From VRUE01 sp040879985 (GTDB lineage: Bacteria > Actinomycetota > Thermoleophilia > Solirubrobacterales > 70-9), in contig JBBDJH010000023.1 of the NCBI GenBank assembly GCA_040879985.1, positions 1 through 57,260 on the forward strand: DNA of 57,260 nt, given 5' to 3'. Made by a program: the position numbers and the translations under genes. A model generated the notes under the pieces. The model made no database searches and had not been told where the DNA came from. It worked only from the letters and a program-made list of their open reading frames with translations. Shown here piece by piece: positions 40,842 through 49,925 of this stretch; position 1 is the first letter of the stretch; the number at the start of each line of letters is the position of its first letter.

Positions 40842-42602
40842 GTGTTCGAGAAGGTCCTCATAGCCAACCGCGGCGAGATCGCGATCCGCGTCGCCCGCAC
40901 GCTCAAGGAGATGGGGATCGGCTCGGTCGCCGTCTACTCGGAGATCGACCGCGACGCCCCGCACGTGCGCGAGGCCGACGAGGCCTTCCTGATCGGCCCC
41001 GCGGTCCCGGCCGAGAGCTACCTGAACGTCGAGAAGATCATCGAGACCGCCAAGCGGGCCGGGGCCGAGGCGATCCATCCCGGCTACGGCTTCCTCGCCG
41101 AGAACGCCGGCTTCGCCCGCGCCTGCGCCGAGGCCGGGATCGTCTTCATCGGCCCGCCGCCGGAGGCGATCGAGGCGATGGGCTCGAAGACGCGGGCGCG
41201 CGAGATCATGGCCGAGGCGGGCGTGCCGATCGTCCCCGGCGCCACCGAGCCGGCGGTCGACGTCGACGCGGCGCGCAAGCAGGCCGAGGAAGCCGGCTAC
41301 CCGGTCGCCTGCAAGGCCGCGGGCGGCGGCGGCGGCAAGGGCTTCCGCGTCGCGTTGACGCCCGACGAGCTCGAGGAGGCCTTCGACGGGGCCGCCCGCG
41401 AAGGCGAGAAGTTCTTCTCCGACGATCGCGTCTACGTCGAGCGCTACCTGGAGGACCCGCGCCACGTCGAGGTCCAGGTGCTGGCCGACTCGCATGGCAA
41501 CACGATCCACCTCGGCGAGCGCGACTGCTCGATCCAGCGCCGTCACCAGAAGGTGATCGAGGAGGCGCCCGGCCCGCAGGTCGACGCCGAGATGCGGGCG
41601 CGGATCGGCAAGATCGCCACCGACGCGGCCGCCGCCGTCGGCTACCGCGGCGCCGGCACGGTCGAGGGGATGCAGGTCGGCGACGAGTACTTCTTCCTCG
41701 AGATGAACACCCGGGTCCAGGTCGAGCACTGCGTGACCGAGATGATCACCGGGATCGACATCGTCCGCGAGCAGGTCCTGGTCGCCGCCGGCGAGCAGCT
41801 CAGTGTCGCCCAGGACGAGGTCGAGCTGCGCGGCCACGCGATCGAGTGCCGGATCAACGCCGAGGCGGCGCACAAGAAGTTCGCCCCGGCGCCGGGCGCG
41901 ATCACCACCTACCGCGAGCCGGCCGGGCCGGGCGTGCGGGTCGACTCGGGGGTCGAGGCCGGCTCTGAGGTGACGCCGATGTACGACCCGATGGTCGCCA
42001 AGCTGATCGTCTGGGACGCCGACCGCGAGCTGGCGACGCGGCGCATGCTGCGCGCCCTGGGCGAGTACGAGATCGGCGGGCTGACCACGCTGATCCCCTT
42101 CCACAGCGCGATCCTCGCCACCGAGCAGTGGGCCAGGGGGGAGACCTGCCGCGACCTGATGGAGGATCGCGAGTGGCTCAAGACCACCGCCCCCGTCGCG
42201 GCGACCGCACCGGCCGAGGTCGAGGAGGGCGCCGAGACGGTCGCCCGCGACTACAAGGTCGAGGTTTCCGGCAAGCTCTTCGACGTCAAGGTGATCGGCG
42301 AGGCGGCGGCCGGCGGCGCCCCGGCCGCCGGCGGTGGCCGCAAACCGCCGAAGCGCGAGCGCAAGTCCGGCGGCGCGGCGGGCGCCTCCAGCGAGTCGCT
42401 CCCGTCGCCCCTGCAGGGCACCGTGCTCAGGGTCGCGGTCGAGCAGGGCGCCGAGGTAGCCGAGGGCGATCTCATCTGCGTAATAGAGGCGATGAAGATG
42501 GAGAACGAGATAGCCGCCCACCGCGCCGGCAAGATCACCAGCTTGAACATCTCCGAGGGCGCGGCGGTCTCGTCTGGGGACATCCTCGCTGTGATCGAGT
42601 AG
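40842..42602 (+). CDS. acyl-CoA carboxylase alpha subunit (biotin carboxylase + biotin carrier)
   Basis: The 586-residue protein starts at GTG 40842 (MFEKVLIANRGEIA). The biotin carboxylase part (1-450) has the ATP-grasp glycine loop CKAAGGGGGKGF and the catalytic EMNTRVQVEH. An Ala/Pro linker follows, then the biotin carrier domain with biotinylated Lys552 in EAMKMENE. This fusion is the alpha subunit of actinobacterial acetyl-/propionyl-CoA carboxylases. A separate beta subunit (carboxyltransferase) must be supplied from elsewhere since none is adjacent. It uses bicarbonate and ATP to carboxylate biotin. Confidence 0.94.
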   Translation: MFEKVLIANRGEIAIRVARTLKEMGIGSVAVYSEIDRDAPHVREADEAFLIGPAVPAESYLNVEKIIETAKRAGAEAIHPGYGFLAENAGFARACAEAGIVFIGPPPEAIEAMGSKTRAREIMAEAGVPIVPGATEPAVDVDAARKQAEEAGYPVACKAAGGGGGKGFRVALTPDELEEAFDGAAREGEKFFSDDRVYVERYLEDPRHVEVQVLADSHGNTIHLGERDCSIQRRHQKVIEEAPGPQVDAEMRARIGKIATDAAAAVGYRGAGTVEGMQVGDEYFFLEMNTRVQVEHCVTEMITGIDIVREQVLVAAGEQLSVAQDEVELRGHAIECRINAEAAHKKFAPAPGAITTYREPAGPGVRVDSGVEAGSEVTPMYDPMVAKLIVWDADRELATRRMLRALGEYEIGGLTTLIPFHSAILATEQWARGETCRDLMEDREWLKTTAPVAATAPAEVEEGAETVARDYKVEVSGKLFDVKVIGEAAAGGAPAAGGGRKPPKRERKSGGAAGASSESLPSPLQGTVLRVAVEQGAEVAEGDLICVIEAMKMENEIAAHRAGKITSLNISEGAAVSSGDILAVIE

Positions 42603-42620
42603 GGGACTACCGCCCCCTAC
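42599..42620. terminator. short bidirectional hairpin between convergent genes
   Basis: GTAGGGG and CCCCTAC (7-bp stem, 8-nt loop) span both stop codons, of the carboxylase (plus) and the sulfatase (minus). Confidence 0.55.
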
Positions 42621-44467
42621 CTACCGCGCCGATTGCGTTCCCGCTGCCGCCGCGCTTTTTCCCGTTCCTGTTCGCGTTCGCGGATTTCCTTCCGCTTCTG
42701 CGCCTGGAACCGCTGGAACTCCTTGCGGGTCAGCGGCAGTTTCGGCGTCACCTCGCGGCACTCGCGGCCTACGCAGCTGGTCAACCGCTTCATCTGGCGG
42801 TGCAGGAAGTTGCGGATCGGGAAGAAGTTGGGGACCCTGTGCAGCGAGTTGAGCTCGTCGGGGTCCTTGTTGATGTTGTAGAGCTCCTTCTCGCCGCTCG
42901 GCCAGGCGATGTACTTGTAGGGGCCGAGGCGGATCCCGGCGTAGTCCTTGGGCGGCGCCAGCAGCGAGGCGGTCGCCTCGGGGGCGCTCGAGGCGCCGGC
43001 CCCGTTGCCGCGGCGCGCGGAACTGGTCGCGATTTCGCCGTTGTTCTCGACGTCGTTGGTTTCGACGAAGGACTCGAAGAGGATCGGGCGGCGGCTGCGC
43101 AGGTCGGGATCGCGCAGGTAGGGGACCAGCGAGCGCCCGTCGATGCTCTTCGTCGCTTTCGCGCCGGCCAGCTCGAGCAGGGTCGGGGCGATGTCGATGT
43201 TGGCCGCCAGCTCGCCGGTCGTGCTGCCCGGTTTGATCCCCGGCCCCCTGATCAGGAAGGGCATGTGGGTGGCCGGCTCGTAGGCGAGGAACTTGCCGCC
43301 GAGCAGGCGGTGCTCGCCGTAGAAGAAGCCGTTGTCGGAGACGAAGATCACGTAGGTGTTGCGCAGCCGCCCCATCTGCCCGAGCGTGTCGATCACCTGC
43401 TTGACGCCGTCGTCGACCGAGCGCAGCGAGTCGAGCACCTTCTGGTAGTAGACGCGGTAGATGCGCTTCTCCTGCGGCGTCAGGTGGTCGGCGTCGCGGA
43501 TGAAACGGGGCTTGTCGGAGACGTTGCCCTCGTCGAAGCCCTGCGAGCGGTCGTGCGGCAGGCGCGCGCCCTTGAACCAGTCGTAGTGGCGCGGCGCCGG
43601 CTCCGGCCCGGCGGGGCGGCGGAAGTCGCCGTGCGGGGCGTTGTGGTCGAGCTGGATGTAGAAGGGCTGGTCGCGCGGGGTCGCAAGCATCTCCTCGACC
43701 GCGACCCGGTTCAGGGTGTCGGTCAGGTAGTTGCAGGCCCGTTCGGGGTCGATCGGCGTGAGCGGGCAGCCGACCTCGTCGCGGGGGCCGTATTCGCGCG
43801 TCTCCCAGCTGCCGGAATCGCCGAAGGGGCCGAGGATGTGGCCGTTGACGTTGATCCTGTAGCCGTAGAAGTAGTGGGTCCGGTCGACGTCGACCAGGCC
43901 GTACCAGGAGCTCCACCCGGGCGGGACCTCGGCCCCGTCGCTGAACGGCGTCTGGCCGTAGCCGTTCATCACCTTGCCGACGTGCACGGTCCGGTAGCCG
44001 GCCGCCTGCAGCCAGGTGGCGATGTTGTTGCTGGCCGCGGCGCGGAAGGAGAAGCCGGTGTAGCCGCCGTTGGGGGGGTTGTTGCCGCGCACGTTGTTGT
44101 TGTGCGAGTAGCGGCCGGTCAGCAGGCTGACCCGCGAGGGGCAGCAGAGCGGATAGGGGACGTAGTAGCGGTTGAAGTTCATCCCCCGTTTGCCGATCAG
44201 GTCGAGCGTGTTGGGCATCGTCCGCGTCTGCGGCGCGCCGGGGTAGGCGCTGAAGCTCTCGTAGAGGCTGTCGAGGCTCTGGTCGTCGGTCTGGATCACG
44301 ACGAAGCTGGGCGGCTCCTCGTTCGGGTTGAGCGGCGGTTCGTCCTCAGCCCCGACCGCGCCCGCCCGGGCGACGCCGAGCGCCAGCGCGCAGAGCAGCG
44401 CGAGCAGCGCCGCCGCGATCGGCAGCCGGGCGCGCAGAGACGCTCGGGTGTGGCTGACTCGGTCCAT
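42617..44467 (-). CDS. secreted type I sulfatase (arylsulfatase / GlcNAc-6-sulfatase-like)
   Basis: The 616-residue enzyme has a signal or anchor segment (14-37) and the sulfatase metal-binding start VVIQTDDQSLDSL. The active-site motif LCCPSRVSLLTGR has Cys108 in the C-x-P-S-R position that is converted to formylglycine. Later conserved parts are HVGKVMNGYG, DHNAPHG and FVSDNGFFYGEHRLLGGK. It resembles N-acetylglucosamine-6-sulfatase-type enzymes. The C-terminal 45 residues are basic and coiled. No formylglycine-generating enzyme gene is in the window. It would release sulfate outside the cell, which the sulfate operon could use. Confidence 0.92.
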   Translation of the reverse strand: MDRVSHTRASLRARLPIAAALLALLCALALGVARAGAVGAEDEPPLNPNEEPPSFVVIQTDDQSLDSLYESFSAYPGAPQTRTMPNTLDLIGKRGMNFNRYYVPYPLCCPSRVSLLTGRYSHNNNVRGNNPPNGGYTGFSFRAAASNNIATWLQAAGYRTVHVGKVMNGYGQTPFSDGAEVPPGWSSWYGLVDVDRTHYFYGYRINVNGHILGPFGDSGSWETREYGPRDEVGCPLTPIDPERACNYLTDTLNRVAVEEMLATPRDQPFYIQLDHNAPHGDFRRPAGPEPAPRHYDWFKGARLPHDRSQGFDEGNVSDKPRFIRDADHLTPQEKRIYRVYYQKVLDSLRSVDDGVKQVIDTLGQMGRLRNTYVIFVSDNGFFYGEHRLLGGKFLAYEPATHMPFLIRGPGIKPGSTTGELAANIDIAPTLLELAGAKATKSIDGRSLVPYLRDPDLRSRRPILFESFVETNDVENNGEIATSSARRGNGAGASSAPEATASLLAPPKDYAGIRLGPYKYIAWPSGEKELYNINKDPDELNSLHRVPNFFPIRNFLHRQMKRLTSCVGRECREVTPKLPLTRKEFQRFQAQKRKEIREREQEREKARRQRERNRRGR

Positions 44468-44550
44468 CGAATTCGTGTCGCCCGCGGCGACCTAAGGGTC
44501 GAAACCACCCCCCGCGGGCGAAGTTGCGTAACCGCAACGCTAGAAGACGG

Positions 44551-45246
44551 CTAGGACGCGCCGAGCTTCTTGGCCGCCTCGCGGAAGTTCTTCACCGTGG
44601 CGCTGGGCGCTTTGCGGCCTTCGAGCTTCTCTCCGTGGCGGTTGACCCAGATCACCGGGACCTTCATCTTCAGCAGCGGGGCGACGTCGGTCGTGTAGTC
44701 GCAGCCGATGTGCAGCCAGCCTTTTTTGCCGCCGATCCGGCGGGCGCACTCTTTGAAGTGGACCGGGTCGGGCTTGTAGCTGCGCACCTGCTGGGCGGTG
44801 ACGACGAGGTCGAGTTCGGTGCGCAGGTGGCGGCGCGAGATGCCGAGCAGTTTGTCGTCGATGTTGGAGACGATGCCGATCTCGTAGCGTTTGCCGAGCC
44901 GGTCCATCGCCGCGTTGGCCTCGCGGAAGGGCAGCCAGTAGGCGACGCTGTTGGGCAGGAACTGGGCGCGCGAGGGCTCGATCTCCCAGCCGACCTCGCG
45001 GGCGATCTTGACGATCGTGCGGCGCAGCACCTCCGCGTACAGTTCGTAGGAGCCGGCCATGATTTCCGCCTGCACTTCCATGAAGCGGGCCAGGAAGGGC
45101 CCCTCTTCGAAGCTGAAGCCGTCCTTGGCCGCCTCTTTCTTGCAGGCCTCGAGGATGCCCTTCTCCCAATCGATCAGGGTGCCGTAGCAATCGGTGGTCA
45201 CCCAGGTGATGGATTTGAGAGCCGGGAGGGGCATGGGGCGCGGCAT
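44551..45246 (-). CDS. HAD superfamily hydrolase (haloacid dehalogenase type II-like)
   Basis: The 231-residue enzyme has the HAD motif I as TDCYGTLIDWE with nucleophile Asp19; the residue two positions on is Tyr, as in haloacid dehalogenases and some phosphatases. Motif II is GIVSNIDD, motif III lies in RSYKPDP, and the final motif is HIGCDYTTD. A helical cap (about 25-100) follows the first motif. It is divergent from sucC. The substrate is not predictable. A small hairpin (GTTGCG/CGCAAC near 44523-44538) lies just past its stop. Confidence 0.85.
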   Translation of the reverse strand: MPRPMPLPALKSITWVTTDCYGTLIDWEKGILEACKKEAAKDGFSFEEGPFLARFMEVQAEIMAGSYELYAEVLRRTIVKIAREVGWEIEPSRAQFLPNSVAYWLPFREANAAMDRLGKRYEIGIVSNIDDKLLGISRRHLRTELDLVVTAQQVRSYKPDPVHFKECARRIGGKKGWLHIGCDYTTDVAPLLKMKVPVIWVNRHGEKLEGRKAPSATVKNFREAAKKLGAS

Positions 45247-45330
45247 CTTATGTCACCGGACCTCGACGCGGCGGCGCGCTCGCGATCTCGGATAGGCTGC
45301 CCGCCGCGCCTGGCAGGGGCGCGCATCGAC

Positions 45331-46500
45331 ATGGACCTCCTCGAGTATCAGGGCAAGCAGCTTTTCGCCGCGCACGGCATCGCCGTGCCGAGCGGCGAGG
45401 TCGCCGAGACGGTCGAGGACGCCGTCGCCGCGGCGGAGCGGATCGGCTACCCCTGCGCGGTCAAGGCCCAGGTGCTGATCGGCGGCCGCGGCAAGGCGGG
45501 CGGGATCAAGATCGCCGCCGACCGCGAGGAGGCCGAGCGCTACGCCGGGGCGATCCTCGGCATGGACATCGTCGGCCCGCACGGCGAGGGCCCGTTCCGG
45601 GTCGACCGCGTCTGGGTCGAGGGCGGCTCGGCGATCGCCGCCGAGTACTACGCCTCGGTGATCCTCGATCGCGGCGAGAAGAAGCTGCTGGCGATGGTTT
45701 CGGCCAAGGGAGGGATGGACATCGAGGCGGTCGCCGCCGAGGACCCCGGGGCGCTGGTCAAAGAGCACATCGACCCGACTCGGCCCTTCACGGCGGCCGA
45801 GGCGGCCCCGATCGTCGCGGCCGCCGGGCTCGCCGAGGACGCCCGCGAGGGGGCCGCCGAGGTGCTGGCCAAGCTGGCCGAGACGGCGATGGCCGAGGAC
45901 GCGACGCTGATCGAGGTCAACCCGCTGATCGTCACCGAGGGGCGCCAGGTCGTCGCCCTCGACGCCAAGGTGACGATCGACGGCAACGCGCTCTACCGCC
46001 ATGAGGGGCTGGCCGAGCTCGACGCCGAGGCGATCGACGACCCGCAGGAGGCGATGGCGCGCGAGAAGGGCCTCACCTACGTCAAGCTCGACGGCAACGT
46101 CGGCATCCTCGCCAACGGCGCCGGGCTCTGCATGTCGACCCTCGACGTCGTCGCCCAGGCGGGCGGCGCCCCGGCCAACTTCCTCGACGCCGGCGGCGGC
46201 TCGAAGGCGGAGGCGATCGTCGATGCGCTGACCGTGATCACCTCGGACGAGAAGGTCAGCGCGATCCTCTTCAACATCTTCGGCGGCATCACCCGCTGCG
46301 ACGAGATCGCCAAGGGGATAGTCGAGGCCTCGGCGCAGCTCGACCTCGGCGTGCCGCTGGTCGTCCGCCTCGACGGCACCAACTCCGAGCAAGGCCTGGA
46401 GATCCTCGCCGCGGCCGATCTGCCCGGCCTGCACCAGGAGAAGACGATGCTCGGCGCCGCCCGCAAGGTCGTCGAGCTGGCGGGGGAGGTTCTCCTATGA
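45331..46500 (+). CDS. sucC: succinyl-CoA synthetase beta subunit
   Basis: The 389-residue ATP-grasp protein starts at ATG 45331 (MDLLEYQGKQLFAAHGI). The longer open frame upstream has no family similarity. Conserved parts are VKAQVLIGGRGKAGGIK, the NPL segment (EVNPLIVTEGR) and GNVGILANGAGL. With SucD it converts succinyl-CoA to succinate with ATP or GTP formation in the TCA cycle. It overlaps sucD by 4 nt (ATGA). A TAGGCT box lies about 35 nt upstream, so this gene has a short leader, with a GGCAGGGG stretch near the start. Confidence 0.97.
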   Translation: MDLLEYQGKQLFAAHGIAVPSGEVAETVEDAVAAAERIGYPCAVKAQVLIGGRGKAGGIKIAADREEAERYAGAILGMDIVGPHGEGPFRVDRVWVEGGSAIAAEYYASVILDRGEKKLLAMVSAKGGMDIEAVAAEDPGALVKEHIDPTRPFTAAEAAPIVAAAGLAEDAREGAAEVLAKLAETAMAEDATLIEVNPLIVTEGRQVVALDAKVTIDGNALYRHEGLAELDAEAIDDPQEAMAREKGLTYVKLDGNVGILANGAGLCMSTLDVVAQAGGAPANFLDAGGGSKAEAIVDALTVITSDEKVSAILFNIFGGITRCDEIAKGIVEASAQLDLGVPLVVRLDGTNSEQGLEILAAADLPGLHQEKTMLGAARKVVELAGEVLL

Positions 46501-47381
46501 GCATTGTGGTCGACGAGAAGACGCGACTCGTCGTCTCCGGCCTGACCGGCCGCGAGGGCTCCTTCCACGGCCTGCGCAACAAGGCCTACGGGACCTACCT
46601 CGCCGCCGGCGTCACCCCCGGCAAGGGCGGCCAGGACGTCGAGGGGGTGCCGATCTTCGACTCGATCCGCGAGGCGGTCGAGCGCGAGGGCGCCAACACC
46701 TCGATGATCTTCGTCCCCGCCCGCTTCGCCGCCCCGGCGATCGACGAGGCGATCGAGTCCGGGGTCGAGACGGTGATCGCGATCACCGAGGGGATCCCGG
46801 TGCTCGACATGCTGAAGACCTACTGGAAGGCGCGCGAGGCGGGGGTACGGCTGATCGGGCCGAACTGCCCCGGCGTGCTCTCGCCGGGCAAGGCCAACGT
46901 CGGCATCATCCCCGCCCAGTTCTTCGACCCCGGCAAGATCGGCGTCGTCTCCAAGTCGGGCACGCTGACCTACCAGATTGGCAACGAGCTGAAACAGGCG
47001 GGCGAGGGCAACTCCTCGATCGTCGGCATCGGCGGTGACCCGATCGTCGGCTCGGACTTCATCGACATCCTCGAGCTGTACGAGGCCGACCCGGAGACCG
47101 AGCTGATCGTGATGGTCGGCGAGATCGGCGGCGACGCCGAGGAGCGCGCTGCCGAGTTCATCGCCGCCGAGATCAGCAAGCCGGTTGTCGCCTACATCGC
47201 CGGTTTCACCGCGCCGCCGGGCAAGCAGATGGGCCACGCCGGCGCGATCATCTCCGGCTCCTCGGGCACGGCGCAGGCGAAGAAGGAAGCGCTCGAGGCA
47301 AAGGGCGTGCGGGTCGGCGAAAGCCCGACCGAGACGGCACGGTTGGCGGTAGAGAGGCTTCGGGCAGGGGGTTCCGCTTAA
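46497..47381 (+). CDS. sucD: succinyl-CoA synthetase alpha subunit
   Basis: The 294-residue subunit has the CoA-binding Rossmann start (LVVSGLTGREGSFH), GPNCPGVLSPG, and the phosphohistidine loop MGHAGAI with His247. It is translated right after sucC. Length and motifs are normal. A hairpin beginning inside the last codons (47361-47407) separates it from the convergent fasciclin gene. Confidence 0.97.
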   Translation: MSIVVDEKTRLVVSGLTGREGSFHGLRNKAYGTYLAAGVTPGKGGQDVEGVPIFDSIREAVEREGANTSMIFVPARFAAPAIDEAIESGVETVIAITEGIPVLDMLKTYWKAREAGVRLIGPNCPGVLSPGKANVGIIPAQFFDPGKIGVVSKSGTLTYQIGNELKQAGEGNSSIVGIGGDPIVGSDFIDILELYEADPETELIVMVGEIGGDAEERAAEFIAAEISKPVVAYIAGFTAPPGKQMGHAGAIISGSSGTAQAKKEALEAKGVRVGESPTETARLAVERLRAGGSA

Positions 47382-47407
47382 GTACAAGACGCTCCACCCC
47401 CTACCCG
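47361..47407. terminator. bidirectional hairpin between sucD and fasciclin gene
   Basis: CGGGCAGGGGGT and ACCCCCTACCCG pair with one G-T type mismatch around a 23-nt loop. It starts within the end of sucD and stops 8 nt before the fasciclin gene's stop codon. Confidence 0.6.
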
Positions 47408-47415
47408 AATCCTCT

Positions 47416-47970
47416 TTAGCCTTCGGGCGGGGTTAGTACTTCGTCGATCACGTGGACGACGCCGTTGGAGGCGTCCACGTCTGGGGTCTGCACGGTTGCG
47501 CCGTTGACGGTCACTTCCTCACCGTCGATTTTCACTTCCAGCGAGTCGCCCTGGATGGTTTCCAGCATCTGGCCGTTGCCCAGTTCCGAGGCGGTCAGTT
47601 CGCCGGGGACGACGTGGTAGGTGAGAATTTCGGCCAGTTCGTCCTGGTTGGCCGGTTTGAGCAGCGTGTTCAGGGTGCCTCCGAGGGCTTCGAAGGCCGC
47701 GTTGGTCGGGGCGAAGACCGTGTAGGGGCCGGGGCCTTCCAGAGTTTTGGCCAGTTCGGCGACCGTCAGAGCCTCAACCAGCGTTGAGAGGTTCGTGTTC
47801 CCCTGGGCCACTTGGACGGCGTTTTCACGCGGTGGCGTCGCCGCGCCGGTCGTTTGCTCGCTCGTCGTCGCGCCATTGGTGGCGGCGTCATCGGCATCGT
47901 CGCCACACGCGGCGAGACCGAGCGCCAGCACGACGAGACAGGCGATCAGGGGAAACGTGCGCTTGAGCAT
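47416..47970 (-). CDS. fasciclin domain lipoprotein
   Basis: The 184-residue protein has a signal peptide with lipobox LAAC (Cys22), a Thr/Ala-rich linker, and one fasciclin (FAS1) domain (about 50-184) with the H1 motif YTVFAPTNAAFEAL and H2 motif GVVHVIDEVLTPP. It resembles the mycobacterial MPB70/MPB83 proteins. It is lipid-anchored outside the membrane and probably mediates adhesion or surface interactions. The gene uses more T- and A-ending codons than its neighbours, which may reflect transfer or high expression of a different sort. Confidence 0.92.
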   Translation of the reverse strand: MLKRTFPLIACLVVLALGLAACGDDADDAATNGATTSEQTTGAATPPRENAVQVAQGNTNLSTLVEALTVAELAKTLEGPGPYTVFAPTNAAFEALGGTLNTLLKPANQDELAEILTYHVVPGELTASELGNGQMLETIQGDSLEVKIDGEEVTVNGATVQTPDVDASNGVVHVIDEVLTPPEG

Positions 47971-48081
47971 GGATTTTCCTTTCGTCGGTCGCGGCCGCGG
48001 CTTGCGGACCCAGGTAAACCCCTACCCGGAGACGGGCGCGGTACCCATCGGACGGGAAGCGCGATCGCACCGGGCCGTTGC

Positions 48082-48087
48082 TAGGCT
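48082..48087 (+). promoter_or_regulatory. -10 box of aminotransferase gene
   Basis: TAGGCT lies 8 nt before ATG 48096. Confidence 0.42.
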
Positions 48088-48095
48088 CGGCGGCG

Positions 48096-49199
48096 ATGGC
48101 TGCGGACACGATCTCCTTCGCCCGTGGGGCGCCCAGCGCCGACATCCTGCCGCGCGATGCGGTGCGCGACGCGGCCGCCGCGGCGCTTGCCGAGGACTGG
48201 GAAAAGGCGCTCTCCTACGGGACCGGGATCGGCCATCCCGGGCTCTGCCGGTGGGTGGCCGAGCGGCACGGCGGGCTCGACGCCGCGCAGGTGATGATCG
48301 CCAACGGCTCGCTGGAGGCGGGCTGGATGCTGTTCGAGCATCTGCTCGAGCCCGGTGACCGGGTGGTGGTCGAGCAGCCGACCTACGACCGCACGCTGCT
48401 GATGCTGCAGCGGCTCGGGGTCGAGCTGGTGCCGGTGGCGCTGCAGGCCGACGGGCTGGACCTCGGCGGCTTCGAAGCGGCGCTGGCGGAGGGGCCGATC
48501 AAGCTCGCCCACATCATCCCCAACTTCCACAACCCGGCCGGCTGCACGCTCTCGGCCGCGAAGCGGGCGCGGCTGGTCGAGCTCGCCGCCGAGCACGGCT
48601 TCTGGATCTTCGAGGACGACCCCTACCGCGAGCTCCCGTTTGCCGGCGAGGCGCTGGAGTCGATGCTCTCCATAGACAGCGCCGACCGCGTCGTCCACGC
48701 CTCCTCCTTCTCGAAGACGGTCAGCCCCGGCGTGCGGGTCGGCTACCTGGCCGGGCCCGCGGCGGAGATCGCGCAGCTGGCCAAGCGCGCCAACGAGACC
48801 TACATCTCGCCCAACATGCTGGCCGAGTCGGTGGTGCTCGAGCTCTGCCGCTCCGGTGGGCTGGACCGCAACATCGCCTTCGTCAAGGAGGCCCTGCGCG
48901 AGCGCCGCGACGCCCTGGTCGAGGCGCTGCGCGAGCAGCTTCCCGAGGCCGAGTTCGTCGTCCCCGAGGGCGGCTATTTCCTCTGGCTCGACCTCGCGCC
49001 CGGGACCGACACGACGGCCCTGCTGACCGAGGCCAAGGGCGAGGGCGTCGCCTTCGTCGCCGGCCCCGACTTCATGATCGAGGGCGGCGAGAACAGCCTG
49101 CGCCTCTCCTTCGCCAGCGTCCCCCCGGAGCAGATCCCCGAGGGCGTCGCCCGCATAGCGAGGGCGCTGGAGCGCGTCCGCGCCGGCTCGCCGGCCTAG
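48096..49199 (+). CDS. PLP-dependent aminotransferase (class I/II, 2-aminoadipate type)
   Basis: The 367-residue fold-type I enzyme starts at ATG 48096 (MAADTISFARG), preceded by a TAGGCT box. The PLP lysine is Lys207 in SSFSKTVSPGVRVGY; NFHNPAG and FEDDPYREL are the usual cofactor-binding segments. It resembles LysN/2-aminoadipate or aromatic/branched-chain aminotransferases and the aminotransferase half of MocR proteins, without the DNA-binding half. Its stop overlaps that of the convergent DtxR-family gene by 4 nt. The amino donor is not predictable. Confidence 0.9.
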   Translation: MAADTISFARGAPSADILPRDAVRDAAAAALAEDWEKALSYGTGIGHPGLCRWVAERHGGLDAAQVMIANGSLEAGWMLFEHLLEPGDRVVVEQPTYDRTLLMLQRLGVELVPVALQADGLDLGGFEAALAEGPIKLAHIIPNFHNPAGCTLSAAKRARLVELAAEHGFWIFEDDPYRELPFAGEALESMLSIDSADRVVHASSFSKTVSPGVRVGYLAGPAAEIAQLAKRANETYISPNMLAESVVLELCRSGGLDRNIAFVKEALRERRDALVEALREQLPEAEFVVPEGGYFLWLDLAPGTDTTALLTEAKGEGVAFVAGPDFMIEGGENSLRLSFASVPPEQIPEGVARIARALERVRAGSPA

Positions 49200-49912
49200 C
49201 GGCCGTAGCGGTCGCTGGAGAGGACGAGTTGCTCTGGGATCGCCGCGCGCGGCGGCGGCGCCGGGTCGGCACGGACCGAGACGGTCTCGGCGACGCTGCG
49301 TGAGACTGTGTGGGCGCCGTCGGCCGAGGCGATCGTCACGCCCTCCTCGTCGGAGCTCTCCACGGTTCCCTCCAGGCCAGGCTCCAACCCGGCCGCTTTG
49401 AGGTAGTGCAGCAGCTCCTCGGCCTCGTTCTCGAAGCGCAGCACGGTGACCTTGGCGCCCAGCTCGACGTCGGCCAGCAGCGAGCCCCGCTCGCGGATGC
49501 CCTCGAGGATCGGGTGCCCGTGCGGGCAGGTGGTCGCGTCCCCGATCGCCGCCCGCATGCGCTCCTCGAGCACCGGCGACATCGCGTGCTCGATCCGCTC
49601 CGCCTCCTCGTGCACCTCGTCCCAGGGGATGCCGAGCACGTCGGTGAGGAAGCGCTCGATCATGCGGTGGCGGCGGACGATGTGGCTGGCGTGCTCGCGG
49701 CCGGACTCGGTGAAGGCGAGCGATTTGTCGGCATTGCGCTCGACGTAGCCGTCGTCGATCAGGCGGCCGACCATCTCGTGCACGGTCGGGGGCGAGAGCT
49801 GCATCGCGCGGGCGATGTTGGCGCCGGTCATCGGCAGTCCGGCCTCCTCGAGCCAGAACATGATCTCGAGGTACTCCTGCTCGGCGACGGTCGCCGTCTC
49901 CACGGTCTCCAT
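49196..49912 (-). CDS. DtxR/MntR family metal-dependent regulator
   Basis: The 238-residue protein has an N-terminal winged helix (1-65, LPMTGANIARAMQLSPPTVHEMVGRLIDDGYVE), a dimerisation and metal domain (66-135) and a C-terminal FeoA/SH3-like domain (about 145-215). Metal-site candidates are Glu13, Glu16, His82, Glu105, Glu108 and His109. Position 105 is Glu, as in MntR (Glu99), where DtxR and IdeR have Cys102; this hints at manganese or mixed specificity. TAACAT lies 7 nt before ATG 49912. It is the only metal regulator in the window, so it is a candidate for the TTAGG-N4-CCTAA sites, though unproven. Confidence 0.9.
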   Translation of the reverse strand: METVETATVAEQEYLEIMFWLEEAGLPMTGANIARAMQLSPPTVHEMVGRLIDDGYVERNADKSLAFTESGREHASHIVRRHRMIERFLTDVLGIPWDEVHEEAERIEHAMSPVLEERMRAAIGDATTCPHGHPILEGIRERGSLLADVELGAKVTVLRFENEAEELLHYLKAAGLEPGLEGTVESSDEEGVTIASADGAHTVSRSVAETVSVRADPAPPPRAAIPEQLVLSSDRYGR

Positions 49913-49919
49913 CTACTCG

Positions 49920-49925
49920 ATGTTA
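49920..49925 (-). promoter_or_regulatory. -10 box of DtxR-family gene
   Basis: On the minus strand TAACAT lies 7 nt before ATG 49912. Confidence 0.45.

Noticed and set aside
44524..45330. N-terminal extension of about 270 residues on SucC
   Set aside because: It runs antisense to the HAD gene and is not part of any SucC; MDLLEYQGKQLF at 45331 is the normal start.
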